64,000 nt of DNA, taken from Lentzea sp. NBRC 105346. Its GTDB lineage: Bacteria; Actinomycetota; Actinomycetes; Mycobacteriales; Pseudonocardiaceae. The stretch is from NCBI RefSeq assembly GCF_030269605.1, contig NZ_BSTQ01000002.1, positions 1 through 64,000 on the forward strand, read 5' to 3'. The first letter of the stretch is position 1, and every line of letters begins with the position of its first letter. Positions 7,993 through 18,256 of this stretch are shown here, piece by piece. The translations under genes and the position numbers were made by a program. The notes under the pieces are model-generated. The model was not told the DNA's origin. It was given only the letters and a program-made list of their open reading frames with translations, and did no database searches.

Positions 7993-9230
7993 CCCGCCAC
8001 CCCGCAACAGGATTCGTGCAGCGCGGCCATGCCTTCCGCGTGCACGATCCGGGTCGGTGTGTAGAGATCCTTGTCGTGCCACAGCGGCGGATGCTCGCGG
8101 TCGCCCCACTCGGTGAGGAACCGGCAGCCGAGCGCGATGGCGGGGCTGAACCTGTTGGAGCGCACCAGGATCTGGATCGCGTACGCGGTCTCCTCGTACG
8201 TGCCCTCCCAGCGGCCCCACGAGCCGTCGGGCCGCTGCGTGCGTTCGACCCAGTCCGCGGCACGGTCGTCACCGTGCAGCGCCGTGACGCAGCAAACCGT
8301 TGCGTAGTAAGGCGAAGCGTGCCACTTGTCGACCCAGAAGCCCTCCGGGCTCTGCGTGTCCCTGATCCACTCCTCGAGCAGCGGATCGTGTTTCAACGCC
8401 TGCAGCACGTGCGCGTTGGTGCTCGTCGACGGCGTGCGTTCGTCCGGGAAGCAACCGAAGTGCCGGCCCGTGCGGTACCGGTCGAGCACCGCGGTGTCGG
8501 TCCGGTCGAGCGCGAACAGCGCGGTGGCCGTGTCGTCGGCGTCCGGCGGCAGCCCCGGTCCGGCGCAGGCCCCCTCGTCGGTGATGAGCAGATCGAGCGC
8601 GGGCGCCGGGATCCCGGCGTTCTTCAACGCGGTGAGCACCCAGGCGCGCTCGAACAACGGCACCGGCACGCCGACCGGCACGGGTCCGCCGTACTTCGCC
8701 TGCACGGCGTTCAGGTAGTCGAGGCTCGGACTTGGTCGAGGTTGTCGCAACCAGGTTGCCGTAGCGGCCGGTGAACACGCCACGGCACCGTCCACGGGCA
8801 CGACCTCGGGCCGGTCACCACCGAAGATCTCCAGTGTGTGCCACAGCTTCGCGGGCAACGGCCGGCTCGCGATGTGGTCGAGCACCGTCGTGTCCGCCGG
8901 GATCCCGAGCTCGCGGCACAGCGCGGGCACGATGAGCTCGACCGCCACGGTGTCCGGCAACGGCAGGCCGAGGAGCCGGTCGAGCGCTCTTCGTCCCTTC
9001 TCGTTGTGCGGCAACGCCGCCACCGCGCTCAACGTCGGGACCAGCGCGTACTCCCCCGGCCCACCCCAGGTGCCGTCGGCGTGCTGTGCCCGTTCGAGGT
9101 ACCGGATCCGCTCGGCGTGTCCCGCCAGCCAGGGTGCTTTCGCGACGACACGCGCCGTCTCGTACACAGACGGCGTGACGTCGCCCCACGGATCGGCCAC
9201 CATGTCTGATAACAGCTCGTTGATCTCCAT
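7989..9230 (-). CDS. Class II terpene (diterpene-type) cyclase with DxDD motif
   Basis: The product is 413 aa. It is built of prenyltransferase/squalene-cyclase alpha-alpha repeats, e.g. HADGTWGG (about 50-57), SPEGFWVDKWHASPYY and RPDGSWGRWEGTYEETAYAI near the C-terminus. The class II protonation motif DxDD is present as D230-A-D-D233 followed by TA, as in bacterial copalyl diphosphate synthases. The enzyme would protonate and cyclise a linear prenyl diphosphate (GGPP most likely) without ionising the diphosphate. It lacks a class I DDxxD domain and is about 90 residues shorter than typical ~500-aa bacterial enzymes. It is the first gene of the operon; no GGPP synthase is nearby. Confidence 0.85.
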   Translation of the reverse strand: MEINELLSDMVADPWGDVTPSVYETARVVAKAPWLAGHAERIRYLERAQHADGTWGGPGEYALVPTLSAVAALPHNEKGRRALDRLLGLPLPDTVAVELIVPALCRELGIPADTTVLDHIASRPLPAKLWHTLEIFGGDRPEVVPVDGAVACSPAATATWLRQPRPSPSLDYLNAVQAKYGGPVPVGVPVPLFERAWVLTALKNAGIPAPALDLLITDEGACAGPGLPPDADDTATALFALDRTDTAVLDRYRTGRHFGCFPDERTPSTSTNAHVLQALKHDPLLEEWIRDTQSPEGFWVDKWHASPYYATVCCVTALHGDDRAADWVERTQRPDGSWGRWEGTYEETAYAIQILVRSNRFSPAIALGCRFLTEWGDREHPPLWHDKDLYTPTRIVHAEGMAALHESCCGVAG

Positions 9231-9297
9231 GAGCTGGCCCCCTATATCAGCTGAGTAACCGCTACACCACTGAGAGTAGCATTTCCCAGCAGACGGT

Positions 9298-9325
9298 CTA
9301 GAGGCTTTAGCCCTTTCAGTCCATC
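9298..9325 (+). promoter_or_regulatory. DosR/DevR-like box upstream of the hrp1-like gene (tentative)
   Basis: GAGGCTTTAGCCCT (9301-9314) resembles the mycobacterial dormancy box GGGACTTTAGTCCC around its centre (CTTTAG). A weaker half (CTTTCAGTCC) follows directly. It lies about 75-85 bp before the start of an Hrp1-like gene, a classical DosR target in Mycobacterium tuberculosis. About 10 of 14 core positions match, so this is suggestive only. Confidence 0.3.
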
Positions 9326-9387
9326 AGACGGCGCGGCGCTCTGACCGGGAGCATGCTGAAACGCGGCAAGCGGAAAGGAGGCCAGCT

Positions 9388-9798
9388 GTGACCAAAGCGC
9401 GCGAAATCATGCATCCCGGTGTTCAGTGCATCGGCGAGGACATGAGCCTGCTGGAGGCCGCGCGAATGATGCGCGACCTGGGCGTCGGCTCGCTGCCGAT
9501 CTGCGGCAACGACGACCGCCTGAAGGGCATCATCACCGACCGCGACATCGTCATCCGCTGCGTGGCGGAGGGACTCGACTGCTCCCGGACGAAGGCCGGT
9601 GAGCTGGGCGGTCACGTGCACTGGGTCGACGCCGACGACGACGTGAACCACGTGCTGCAGACCATGGAGTCGCACCAGATCCGGCGCCTGCCGGTGATCG
9701 AGAACCACCGCCTGGTCGGGATGGTGTCCGAGGCCGACCTGGCCAAGCACCTCACCGAGGACCAGCTGGCGGAGTTCGTGGAACGGGTCTACGCCTGA
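9388..9798 (+). CDS. CBS-domain protein, Hrp1 (Rv2626c)-like
   Basis: The product is 136 aa with a strong AAAGGAGG ribosome site upstream of the GTG at 9388. It is two CBS motifs: residues about 1-60 (AREIMHPGV, SLPICGNDDRLKGIITDRDIV) and 75-130 (IRRLPVIENHRLVGMVSEADLAKHL). Length and wording match the hypoxic response protein Hrp1 of mycobacteria, a dimeric stand-alone CBS protein induced by the DosR regulon. Its biochemical role is unclear; CBS pairs usually bind adenosyl ligands. Monocistronic, with a palindromic repeat directly after it. Confidence 0.85.
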   Translation: MTKAREIMHPGVQCIGEDMSLLEAARMMRDLGVGSLPICGNDDRLKGIITDRDIVIRCVAEGLDCSRTKAGELGGHVHWVDADDDVNHVLQTMESHQIRRLPVIENHRLVGMVSEADLAKHLTEDQLAEFVERVYA

Positions 9799-9805
9799 AC
9801 CGTTG

Positions 9806-9866
9806 AAGTGCCATGAGGGGACCTTTGCGAGCGCTGACCGCCGTGAAGGGTCCCCTCATCGCACTT
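9806..9866. repeat. Dispersed 61-bp cruciform repeat, copy A
   Basis: Arms AAGTGCCATGAGGGGACCTT (9806-9825) and its near-exact complement (9846-9866) flank a 20-nt loop containing GCGCTGACCGCC. The same element, loop included but inverted, recurs at 61779-61838. It lies 8 bp after the hrp1-like stop and could also act as its terminator. Confidence 0.8.
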
Positions 9867-9956
9867 GCGCGAGCTCTTAGGGTCATTCGGCCGTAGGAAG
9901 GACGGGCGGACGGACCTACGATTCCATCGGGTCGGGGCAGGCACCGGGAGATTGCC

Positions 9957-12900
9957 ATGCGCCGCACCCGAATCCTCGTCCTGGCCGCCGCCCTTCCGCT
10001 GGCGGTCGTGTCCCCACCGGTCACCGCCACGGCCGCTCCGGTGGCCGGAGCGGCCACGCGGGCGGTGTTCTTCGCATCCGACGGGATGCGGCCGGACCTC
10101 GTCGACCAGTACGCGGCGGCGGGCGCGATGCCCACGTACGCGAAGCTGATGCGTGATGGCACCAAGGGTGTCAACGGCATGGTCCAGGCGTTCCCGCCGA
10201 ACACGGGCGTCGGCTGGTACACCATGGCGACCGGCACCTACCCCGGTGAGCACGGGTCGACGAACAACACCTTCCACCGCGTCGGCGAGTCGAACTTCAA
10301 CAACCGCACGTCGTTCTCCGGCGCCGGGGTGCTGCAGGCGGACACGCTGGCCGCCAGCGCCGAGCGGGCGGGCAAGAAGGTCGCGCAGGTCGACTGGGTG
10401 GGCGGCGTGGCCGCGAAGATCGCGGGCCCGACCGTGGACTTCGCCAACTTCTTCTCCACCCGTGGCGTGCTGACCGCGCCGACCGTGCCGGACGAGCAGG
10501 CGGGTGCCGCCGCGTTCGGCCTGTCGTACCAGGTGGCGGCGTTCGCCCCGGCGAGCGGCTGGACGAACGTTCCCACCGGTGACCCCGCCGCGCCACCGCA
10601 ACAGACGAGCCTGACCATCAACACGACGTTCGCCGCCCAGAACCCGACCCGCACCTACGACGTGTACGTCTTCGACTCGAACGCCGACGGCACGGCGGCC
10701 TACGACCGGGTGCTGCTGACTCCGGCGAGCGCTGGCAAGGACGGCGCGCAGGCGGTGTCGTTGACGCAGGGCGACTTCAAGGAGATCAAGCTGCGCGGCG
10801 CGAACGGCCTGATCGGCGCGCGGGCGGGCCAGGCGGCGGGCTTCTACACCAAGCTGATCACCCTCGCGCCGGACCTGTCGTCGTTCAAGCTGTACTTCAC
10901 CTCGGTCGAGCGCCTGATCGCCACGTGCTCGACGGCGGCGTGCAACGCGTTGCCCGCCGGTGGCGCCGGGGAGGACCGCCTGGAGAAGTACCTCGCGGAG
11001 AACGTGCCGACCGCGGTCGCCGCGGACTTCGCCCCGCTCGAGGCGCGGATCATCGACGAGGACACCTACGTCCAGCAGGGCCTTGATCTGGAGAAGGCCT
11101 ACGGCGACGCGACGCTCGACTACATCCTCGGCACGCTGCAGCCGGACACGCAGCTGGCGCAGGTCGGCTACCCGGTGACCGACGAGTTCTCGCACCAGTT
11201 CCTCGGGCTGACCGTTCCGACCGACATGGACGGCGTCGCGAACCCGTACTACGACGACGTCAACGGCGACGGCGTCAAGGACAACCGCGTCGCGGCCCGC
11301 GAGGGCTACATCCGCTCGGCCTACCACGAGGCCGACGCGAAACTCGCGCGCGCCCGCGCGTTGATGGGCGGCAACCCGACCACGTTCGCCGGCAGCGACC
11401 ACGGTTTCGCGCCCCAGTGGTACGCGCTCAACGCGGGCAAGGTCCTTCTTGACGCGGGCTTGCAGGGCGTCGAGCAGTCGGGCAACTGCCGCGTCGGCTC
11501 GTCCGGCGTGACGAAGGCCAAGGCCTGCTATGCCGGTGGCACAGCGCAGATCTACATCTCAGTGGCAGGCCGAGATCCCGGCGGCGTGGTGCCCGCGGCG
11601 GACTACGAGGCCGTGCGCACGCAGATCATCAACGCCTTCAACGGGTTGACACACAACGGCAAGCAGGTCGTGCTGAAGGTGATGAAGAAGGAGGAGCTGC
11701 GCAACGTCGACGGCTCCGACTCGCTGCACCCGTCGCGGTCCGGTGACGTGGTCGTCGTGACGCGGCCGCCGTACCAGTTCGACGGGGCGACACCCGGTCA
11801 GGTGGTCGCGTTCAGCCAGTTCTTCGGCCAGCACGGTTACCTGCCGGACCTCGTCGACCTGGCGCACAGCGTGAACATGCACGCGACGTTCGTCGCGGCC
11901 GGACCGGGCATCCGCAAGCAGAACCCGCTGGCCGGCGTTCGCGCGATCGACCTCGCACCGACCATGGCGCTGCTGCTCGGCGTCCCCGCCCCGCAGAACG
12001 CGCGCGGCCGCATCCTGTACTCGCTGCTGCCACAGCCCGGCGCGCTGAAAGAGCTGACGCTGTTGAACATCAGCGACTACCACGGCCAGCTCGTGCCGCT
12101 GTCCGAGGCGGCCGACACAGTGCCGGGCGGCACGGACCCGCAGTTCGGCACCGGCGGCGCGGCGTTCCTCAAGACGTGGTTCGACGTCTACCGCGCCGAG
12201 TCCACGAACGGCTCGATCACCGTCGCCGGCGGCGACTCGGTGGGTGCCACGCCGCCGATCTCCGCGTTCTTCGGTGACAAACCGACCATCGAGCTGATGA
12301 ACGCCATGGGCTTCACCTTCGACGGACTGGGCAACCACAACTTCGACAAGGGTCAGACGTACCTGCGGCAGACCCTCGTCCCGTTGGCACAGTTCAAGTA
12401 CCTGTCCGCCAACATCGTGGACGCGAACGGAAAGACGCCACCCGAGTGGGCGCCGTCGGCCGTCGTGGACATCTTCGGCGGTGTGAAGCTCGGCGTCATC
12501 GGGTTCTCCAACGACGACCTGCTCGAGCTCACCAGCCCCGGCGCCATCGCCCCGTTCCAGCTGACCAACTCCACGGCGGCGGTCAACGCCGAGGCCGCGC
12601 GCCTGAAGGCCCGTGGTGTCAACGCGATCGTGGCGCTCGGCCACCTCGGCGCCACGGCCGGGACGCTGACCAACCCGACCGGCCCCGTGGTGAACCTCGC
12701 CGACAACGTGTCCAATGTGGACGCCGTGCTCGGTGACCACACGGACTTCCAGGTCGTCTCCACGAGGTCGAACGGCGTACTCGTGACGGAGAACCGCAGC
12801 AAGGGCCTCCGGTTCACGCGCGTGCGGCTCGTCGTCGACACGAACGCCAAGAAGGTCGTCTACAAGACCGCCGACTTCCACAAGCCGTGGGACATCGGCG

Positions 12901-13664
12901 TCACGCCCGACGCGGCGATCCAGGCCCGCATCAACGACCTGAACGCCCAGCTGGCCCCGATCCTCGGCACGGTGATCGGCAACTCGACGCGCGTGATCCC
13001 GCGCGCGGACGCGTGCGGCAACGCCCAGGGCCGCACCTGCGAGTCGCTGGTGGGCAACCTCGTCACCGACGCCATGCGGGTCAAGTACGGCACGGACTTC
13101 GCCGTCACGAACTCCGGCGGCCTGCGCGCCGACCTGACGTGCCCGACGACGGACAACCCGAGCGACTTCTGCCCGGCGTTCGTCCCGCCGCCGTACCCGA
13201 TCACCCGCGGCCAGGTGCTCGGCGTGCTGCCGTTCGGCAACGTCGTGGCGACGCTGACCCTGAACGGGGCCGAGCTGAAGACCATGCTGGAGAACGGGGT
13301 CTCGCAGATGCCGGCCGTCGCCGGGCGCTTCCCCGAGGTGTCCGGGCTCTGCTTCACCTACGACATCTCGGCGCCCGCCGGTTCACGCGTGGTGTCCGCG
13401 GTGCGCTCGGCCGCCGACGGTTCGTGCACCGGTGCGCCGGTCGATCTCACGGCGGGTTCCACGTACACGTTGGCGGAGAACGACTTCATGTCGACGGGTG
13501 GCGACGGCTACCCGAACTTCGCCAGCCGCGTGACCACGCGGGAGATCATGGACCAGGTGCTGGCCGACCATGTCGCCGCGACCACGCCGGTGTCCCCGGC
13601 GATCACCGGCCGCATCACGTGCACAACGAGCGGCGCGACCCCCTGCCCGGTGGTGGTGCCATGA
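9957..13664 (+). CDS. Secreted bifunctional nucleotide pyrophosphatase/phosphodiesterase and 5'-nucleotidase fusion
   Basis: The product is 1235 aa with a Sec-type signal peptide (MRRTR, a hydrophobic stretch, then an Ala-rich cleavage region around 24-30). Residues about 35-685 form a type I phosphodiesterase/nucleotide pyrophosphatase of the alkaline phosphatase superfamily: [10 protein letters not shown] at the start, the [20 protein letters not shown] region with the likely Thr nucleophile, [12 protein letters not shown], and SDHGF near 480. From about 695 a metallophosphatase begins ([19 protein letters not shown] near 791, LGHLG, GDHTD). It is followed by the 5'-nucleotidase C domain ([30 protein letters not shown]). 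In one exported chain it could cut nucleoside polyphosphates or NAD-like dinucleotides to NMP and then to nucleoside plus phosphate. No Pho box was identified. Confidence 0.85.
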   Translation: MRRTRILVLAAALPLAVVSPPVTATAAPVAGAATRAVFFASDGMRPDLVDQYAAAGAMPTYAKLMRDGTKGVNGMVQAFPPNTGVGWYTMATGTYPGEHGSTNNTFHRVGESNFNNRTSFSGAGVLQADTLAASAERAGKKVAQVDWVGGVAAKIAGPTVDFANFFSTRGVLTAPTVPDEQAGAAAFGLSYQVAAFAPASGWTNVPTGDPAAPPQQTSLTINTTFAAQNPTRTYDVYVFDSNADGTAAYDRVLLTPASAGKDGAQAVSLTQGDFKEIKLRGANGLIGARAGQAAGFYTKLITLAPDLSSFKLYFTSVERLIATCSTAACNALPAGGAGEDRLEKYLAENVPTAVAADFAPLEARIIDEDTYVQQGLDLEKAYGDATLDYILGTLQPDTQLAQVGYPVTDEFSHQFLGLTVPTDMDGVANPYYDDVNGDGVKDNRVAAREGYIRSAYHEADAKLARARALMGGNPTTFAGSDHGFAPQWYALNAGKVLLDAGLQGVEQSGNCRVGSSGVTKAKACYAGGTAQIYISVAGRDPGGVVPAADYEAVRTQIINAFNGLTHNGKQVVLKVMKKEELRNVDGSDSLHPSRSGDVVVVTRPPYQFDGATPGQVVAFSQFFGQHGYLPDLVDLAHSVNMHATFVAAGPGIRKQNPLAGVRAIDLAPTMALLLGVPAPQNARGRILYSLLPQPGALKELTLLNISDYHGQLVPLSEAADTVPGGTDPQFGTGGAAFLKTWFDVYRAESTNGSITVAGGDSVGATPPISAFFGDKPTIELMNAMGFTFDGLGNHNFDKGQTYLRQTLVPLAQFKYLSANIVDANGKTPPEWAPSAVVDIFGGVKLGVIGFSNDDLLELTSPGAIAPFQLTNSTAAVNAEAARLKARGVNAIVALGHLGATAGTLTNPTGPVVNLADNVSNVDAVLGDHTDFQVVSTRSNGVLVTENRSKGLRFTRVRLVVDTNAKKVVYKTADFHKPWDIGVTPDAAIQARINDLNAQLAPILGTVIGNSTRVIPRADACGNAQGRTCESLVGNLVTDAMRVKYGTDFAVTNSGGLRADLTCPTTDNPSDFCPAFVPPPYPITRGQVLGVLPFGNVVATLTLNGAELKTMLENGVSQMPAVAGRFPEVSGLCFTYDISAPAGSRVVSAVRSAADGSCTGAPVDLTAGSTYTLAENDFMSTGGDGYPNFASRVTTREIMDQVLADHVAATTPVSPAITGRITCTTSGATPCPVVVP

Positions 13665-13674
13665 CAGGTGCCGA

Positions 13675-13983
13675 CTAACGCCGCTTGATCCACATGCCGG
13701 GCCGGCGCTGGTGCAGGGTGAGATACCCGAGCCCGCGCGGCCCGGCGTGCAGCGAGCGGCGAGTCCCCCGAGGCAGCCACACCAAAGCACCTGGCTCCAA
13801 CGAGTGTTCGACGTCGTCGGCGTGTGCAGTGCCATCCCCCTCGACGACCACGATCAGCACGTCAAGGTCCGGCTCGACGTGCGGCTCGATCCGGTGTTCC
13901 GGCGACAGGCGCACGAGGTTGGCGTCCAACTGCCTGCCGGGCTCCGTCAGCCGCCAGTCCACCATGGCTCCCATACCCCGCAT
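13675..13983 (-). CDS. Small cupin-domain protein
   Basis: The product is 102 aa from the ATG at 13983. It shows a single cupin barrel: an EPHVEPDLDVLIVVVEGDGTA stretch (cupin motif 1-like, with His and Glu) and PGALVWLPRGTRRSLHAG (motif 2). Single-domain cupins of this size bind a metal or a small ligand; no specific reaction can be assigned. It is divergent from the HTH regulator gene at 14026 with 42 bp between starts, and convergent with the preceding phosphodiesterase gene. It may be controlled by that regulator. Confidence 0.7.
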   Translation of the reverse strand: MRGMGAMVDWRLTEPGRQLDANLVRLSPEHRIEPHVEPDLDVLIVVVEGDGTAHADDVEHSLEPGALVWLPRGTRRSLHAGPRGLGYLTLHQRRPGMWIKRR

Positions 13984-14025
13984 TCTAACTATTTCCACGA
14001 GTGAGATTCGTGTAATACTGCTCGC

Positions 14026-14607
14026 ATGGGCCGAAGGGACGAGGTGCTGGCTGTACTGCGCGACGGTCCGCGCACTCTGGCTGAGATCGCGTCCGCCATC
14101 GGCATCCACCCGAACACCGCAAGGTTCCACCTGGACGCGCTGATGTCCGAGGAGTTGATCTCCGCTGTGCCGGGCACGTCGTCCGGACGCGGCAGGCCTC
14201 CCACGACGTATGCGCTGCGCCCGGTGATGGCACGCGGCGGCCTGCGCGAGTACCGGCTACTGGCGGAGATGCTGCTGGGCACAGTGACTCCACGACGCGC
14301 CGAGAAAATCGGTGAGTCGTGGGGGCACCACCTGGTCGAGCGGCCGGCGCCAGGACAGCAGGTGGATGCGACCGGCCGCGTGGTCGAACTGCTGGACCGC
14401 ATCGGTTTCGCGCCCGAACCCGTAGTGGACGGAATCCGCCTGCGGCACTGCCCGTTCCTGGAACTGGCGGAGCACAACCGAGAGGTGGTGTGCCCGATGC
14501 ACCTCGGGCTGATCCGAGGCGCGCTGGCCGAGCTCGGCTCGCCCGTCACGGCGGAGCGGCTGGTGCCGTTCGCCGAGGGCAACGCGTGCAGGGCGTACCT
14601 GAGGTGA
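14026..14607 (+). CDS. Winged-helix transcriptional regulator with C-terminal cysteines (SufR/ArsR-like)
   Basis: The product is 193 aa. Residues 5-65 are a winged helix (EVLAVLRDGPRTLAEIASAIGIHPNTARFHLDALMS), followed by a basic wing with GRGRPPTTY. The C-terminal half has HCPF (Cys142) and VVCPMHLGLIRG (Cys156), as in SufR-like and related metal/Fe-S sensing regulators. The start codon of the next gene overlaps its stop (GTGA). It probably senses redox or metal status and controls the coupled membrane protein or the divergent cupin gene. It is distinct from the suf operon's own sufR at 20875-21579. Confidence 0.75.
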   Translation: MGRRDEVLAVLRDGPRTLAEIASAIGIHPNTARFHLDALMSEELISAVPGTSSGRGRPPTTYALRPVMARGGLREYRLLAEMLLGTVTPRRAEKIGESWGHHLVERPAPGQQVDATGRVVELLDRIGFAPEPVVDGIRLRHCPFLELAEHNREVVCPMHLGLIRGALAELGSPVTAERLVPFAEGNACRAYLR

Positions 14608-15005
14608 TCGCTGCGTTGGCGTTCGTCTGGCTGGGGATGGTGCTGGCGATCTCGTTCGTCGAGGCGCCACTGAAGTTCCGCGCGTCCGGCGTGACCGTCC
14701 AAATCGGACTGGGCATCGGGCGGATCGTGTTCCGCGCGTTGAACATCATCGAGGCGGTGCTGGCGGCCGCGCTGATCATGACGGCCATCGTGACGCGCCC
14801 GCCCACGACCGGATGGGTTATCGCGGTGGTGGCACTGTTCGTCGTGCAGGTCGGCGGCGTGAAGACGTGGCTGGGCCGCCGGTCGAACGCGGTGCTCGCC
14901 GGAAACGGCGAAGGCCGGCGATCTCGAGCTCACCTGGCGTATGTCGCCATGGAAGTGCTCAAGGTCGCCGGCCTCGTCACGCTCGGCGTGCTGGCTACAC
15001 CGTGA
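14604..15005 (+). CDS. Four-helix integral membrane protein
   Basis: The product is 133 aa from GTG 14604, which overlaps the regulator stop codon (GTGA), so the two genes are translationally coupled. It has about four hydrophobic segments (residues 2-20, 35-58, 63-88, 112-131). Sequence landmarks are LGMVLAISFVEAPLKFRA and VGGVKTWLGRRSNAVLAG, which resemble small conserved actinobacterial membrane proteins of unknown function. Its 3' end overlaps the convergent sufT gene by 11 bp. No function is assigned. Confidence 0.65.
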   Translation: MIAALAFVWLGMVLAISFVEAPLKFRASGVTVQIGLGIGRIVFRALNIIEAVLAAALIMTAIVTRPPTTGWVIAVVALFVVQVGGVKTWLGRRSNAVLAGNGEGRRSRAHLAYVAMEVLKVAGLVTLGVLATP

Positions 15006-15384
15006 AGCCGAGGGCGCGCAGCTGGTCGCGCCCGTCATCAGTGATCTTGTCCGGACCCCACGGCGGCATCCAGACCCAGTTGATCCGGAAGTCAGACACG
15101 ATCCCACCGCCGGGCCCGCCCGTCAGAGCGGCACGCGTCTGGTCCTCGATCACATCGGTCAGCGGGCACGCCGCGGACGTCAGCGTCATGTCGATCGTGG
15201 CCACGTTGTCGTTGTCGACGCGGATGTCGTAGACGAGACCGAGGTCAACGACGTTGATGCCGAGCTCGGGGTCCACGACGTCGCGCATGGCCTCTTCGAC
15301 GTCGTCCAGCGCGGCGACGTCGGCCTTGGGCTCGACATCGGGCATGCCCTCGACGCCGCGCACAACCTCTTCAGAAGTACTCAT
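14995..15384 (-). CDS. sufT: Metal-sulfur cluster assembly factor, MIP18/DUF59 (SufT-like)
   Basis: The product is 129 aa. The DUF59 core has VVDPELGINVVDLGLVYDI and the conserved SAACPLTDVIEDQ with the cysteine thought to take part in Fe-S maturation. The C-terminus keeps VWMPPWGPDKITDDGR. It is the last gene of the suf operon, overlapping sufU by 4 bp, as in many actinobacteria (mycobacterial Rv1466 position). The likely role is delivery or maturation of Fe-S clusters in client proteins. The family includes PaaD-like proteins, but the context clearly favours SufT. Confidence 0.88.
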   Translation of the reverse strand: MSTSEEVVRGVEGMPDVEPKADVAALDDVEEAMRDVVDPELGINVVDLGLVYDIRVDNDNVATIDMTLTSAACPLTDVIEDQTRAALTGGPGGGIVSDFRINWVWMPPWGPDKITDDGRDQLRALGFTV

Positions 15385-15814
15385 GCCGCGCTCCTAGAAA
15401 CCGCGTCCTTGAACGCCATCCACCCCAGCAGCGCGCACTTCACGCGAGCCGGATACTTGGCGACACCGGCGAACGCGATGCCGTCCTCCAGCACGTCCTC
15501 GTCGGGCTCGATCTGGCCGCGGCCTTGCATGAGCTCGACGAAGGCGTCCATCTTGGCGAAAGCCTCATCCACCGGCTTACCCACGACGAGGTCGGTCAAC
15601 ACGGACGTCGAGGCCTGGCTGATCGAGCAGCCCTGGCCCTCGTACGACACGTCCTCGACCACGCCGTCCACGACGTGCACGCGCAACGTCACCTCATCGC
15701 CACAGGTCGGGTTGACCTGAAACGACTCGGCATCGAAAGGCGCCCGCAGGCCGCGGCCGTGGGGATTCTTGTAGTGGTCCAGGATGATCTCCTGGTACAT
15801 CTGCTGCAACTGCA

Positions 15815-15815
<1 letters not shown>
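15381..15815 (-). CDS. sufU: SufU, zinc-dependent sulfurtransferase
   Basis: The product is 144 aa. All three conserved cysteines are present: NPTCGDE (Cys38), GQGCSISQAS (Cys63) and VKCALLGW (Cys127). The insertion between motifs is typical of SufU rather than IscU. In Gram-positive bacteria SufU takes persulfide sulfur from SufS and passes it to SufBCD. The ATG at 15815 overlaps the SufS stop (TGATG); a GTG one codon earlier is also possible. Confidence 0.95.
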
Positions 15816-17897
<2,082 letters not shown>

Positions 17898-17929
17898 GAC
17901 TACCTGTATCTCCTGGTGCTTGCGAAAAG

Positions 17930-18256
17930 TCAGTTCGTGGTGACGGTGACGTCGACGAACACGTCGCCGTCACGGATGTCGACGGCGTAGACGTCGACGG
18001 GTTCGGTCGCGGGGAACGACGAAGGCTTGCCGGTCTCCAGGTCGAAGCACGACCCGTGCAGGTAGCACTCGATCCCCTTGCGGGAGACCTCGCCCTCGCT
18101 GAGCGAGATCGCCGCGTGTGAGCATTCGTCCGCCAGTGCGTGCACCCGCTCACCGACCCGGACGAGGACGACGGCGGTGTCGTCGACCTCGGCCAGGAAC
18201 GGCTTGCTGTCGTCCAGGTCAGACACTGCACACACCCTCGTCAAAGGCACGGTCAC
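17930..18256 (-). CDS. Rieske-type ferredoxin encoded inside the suf operon
   Basis: The product is 108 aa from GTG 18256, which overlaps the sufD stop (GTGA). Both Rieske ligand pairs are present, CSH and CYLH, around the usual ~15-residue spacer. It resembles the small ferredoxin components of non-heme iron oxygenases. In actinobacterial suf operons a Rieske protein between sufD and sufC recurs, probably as an electron donor or Fe-S client, but its role in assembly is not established. Mycobacterium tuberculosis lacks this gene at that position. Confidence 0.9.
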   Translation of the reverse strand: MTVPLTRVCAVSDLDDSKPFLAEVDDTAVVLVRVGERVHALADECSHAAISLSEGEVSRKGIECYLHGSCFDLETGKPSSFPATEPVDVYAVDIRDGDVFVDVTVTTN

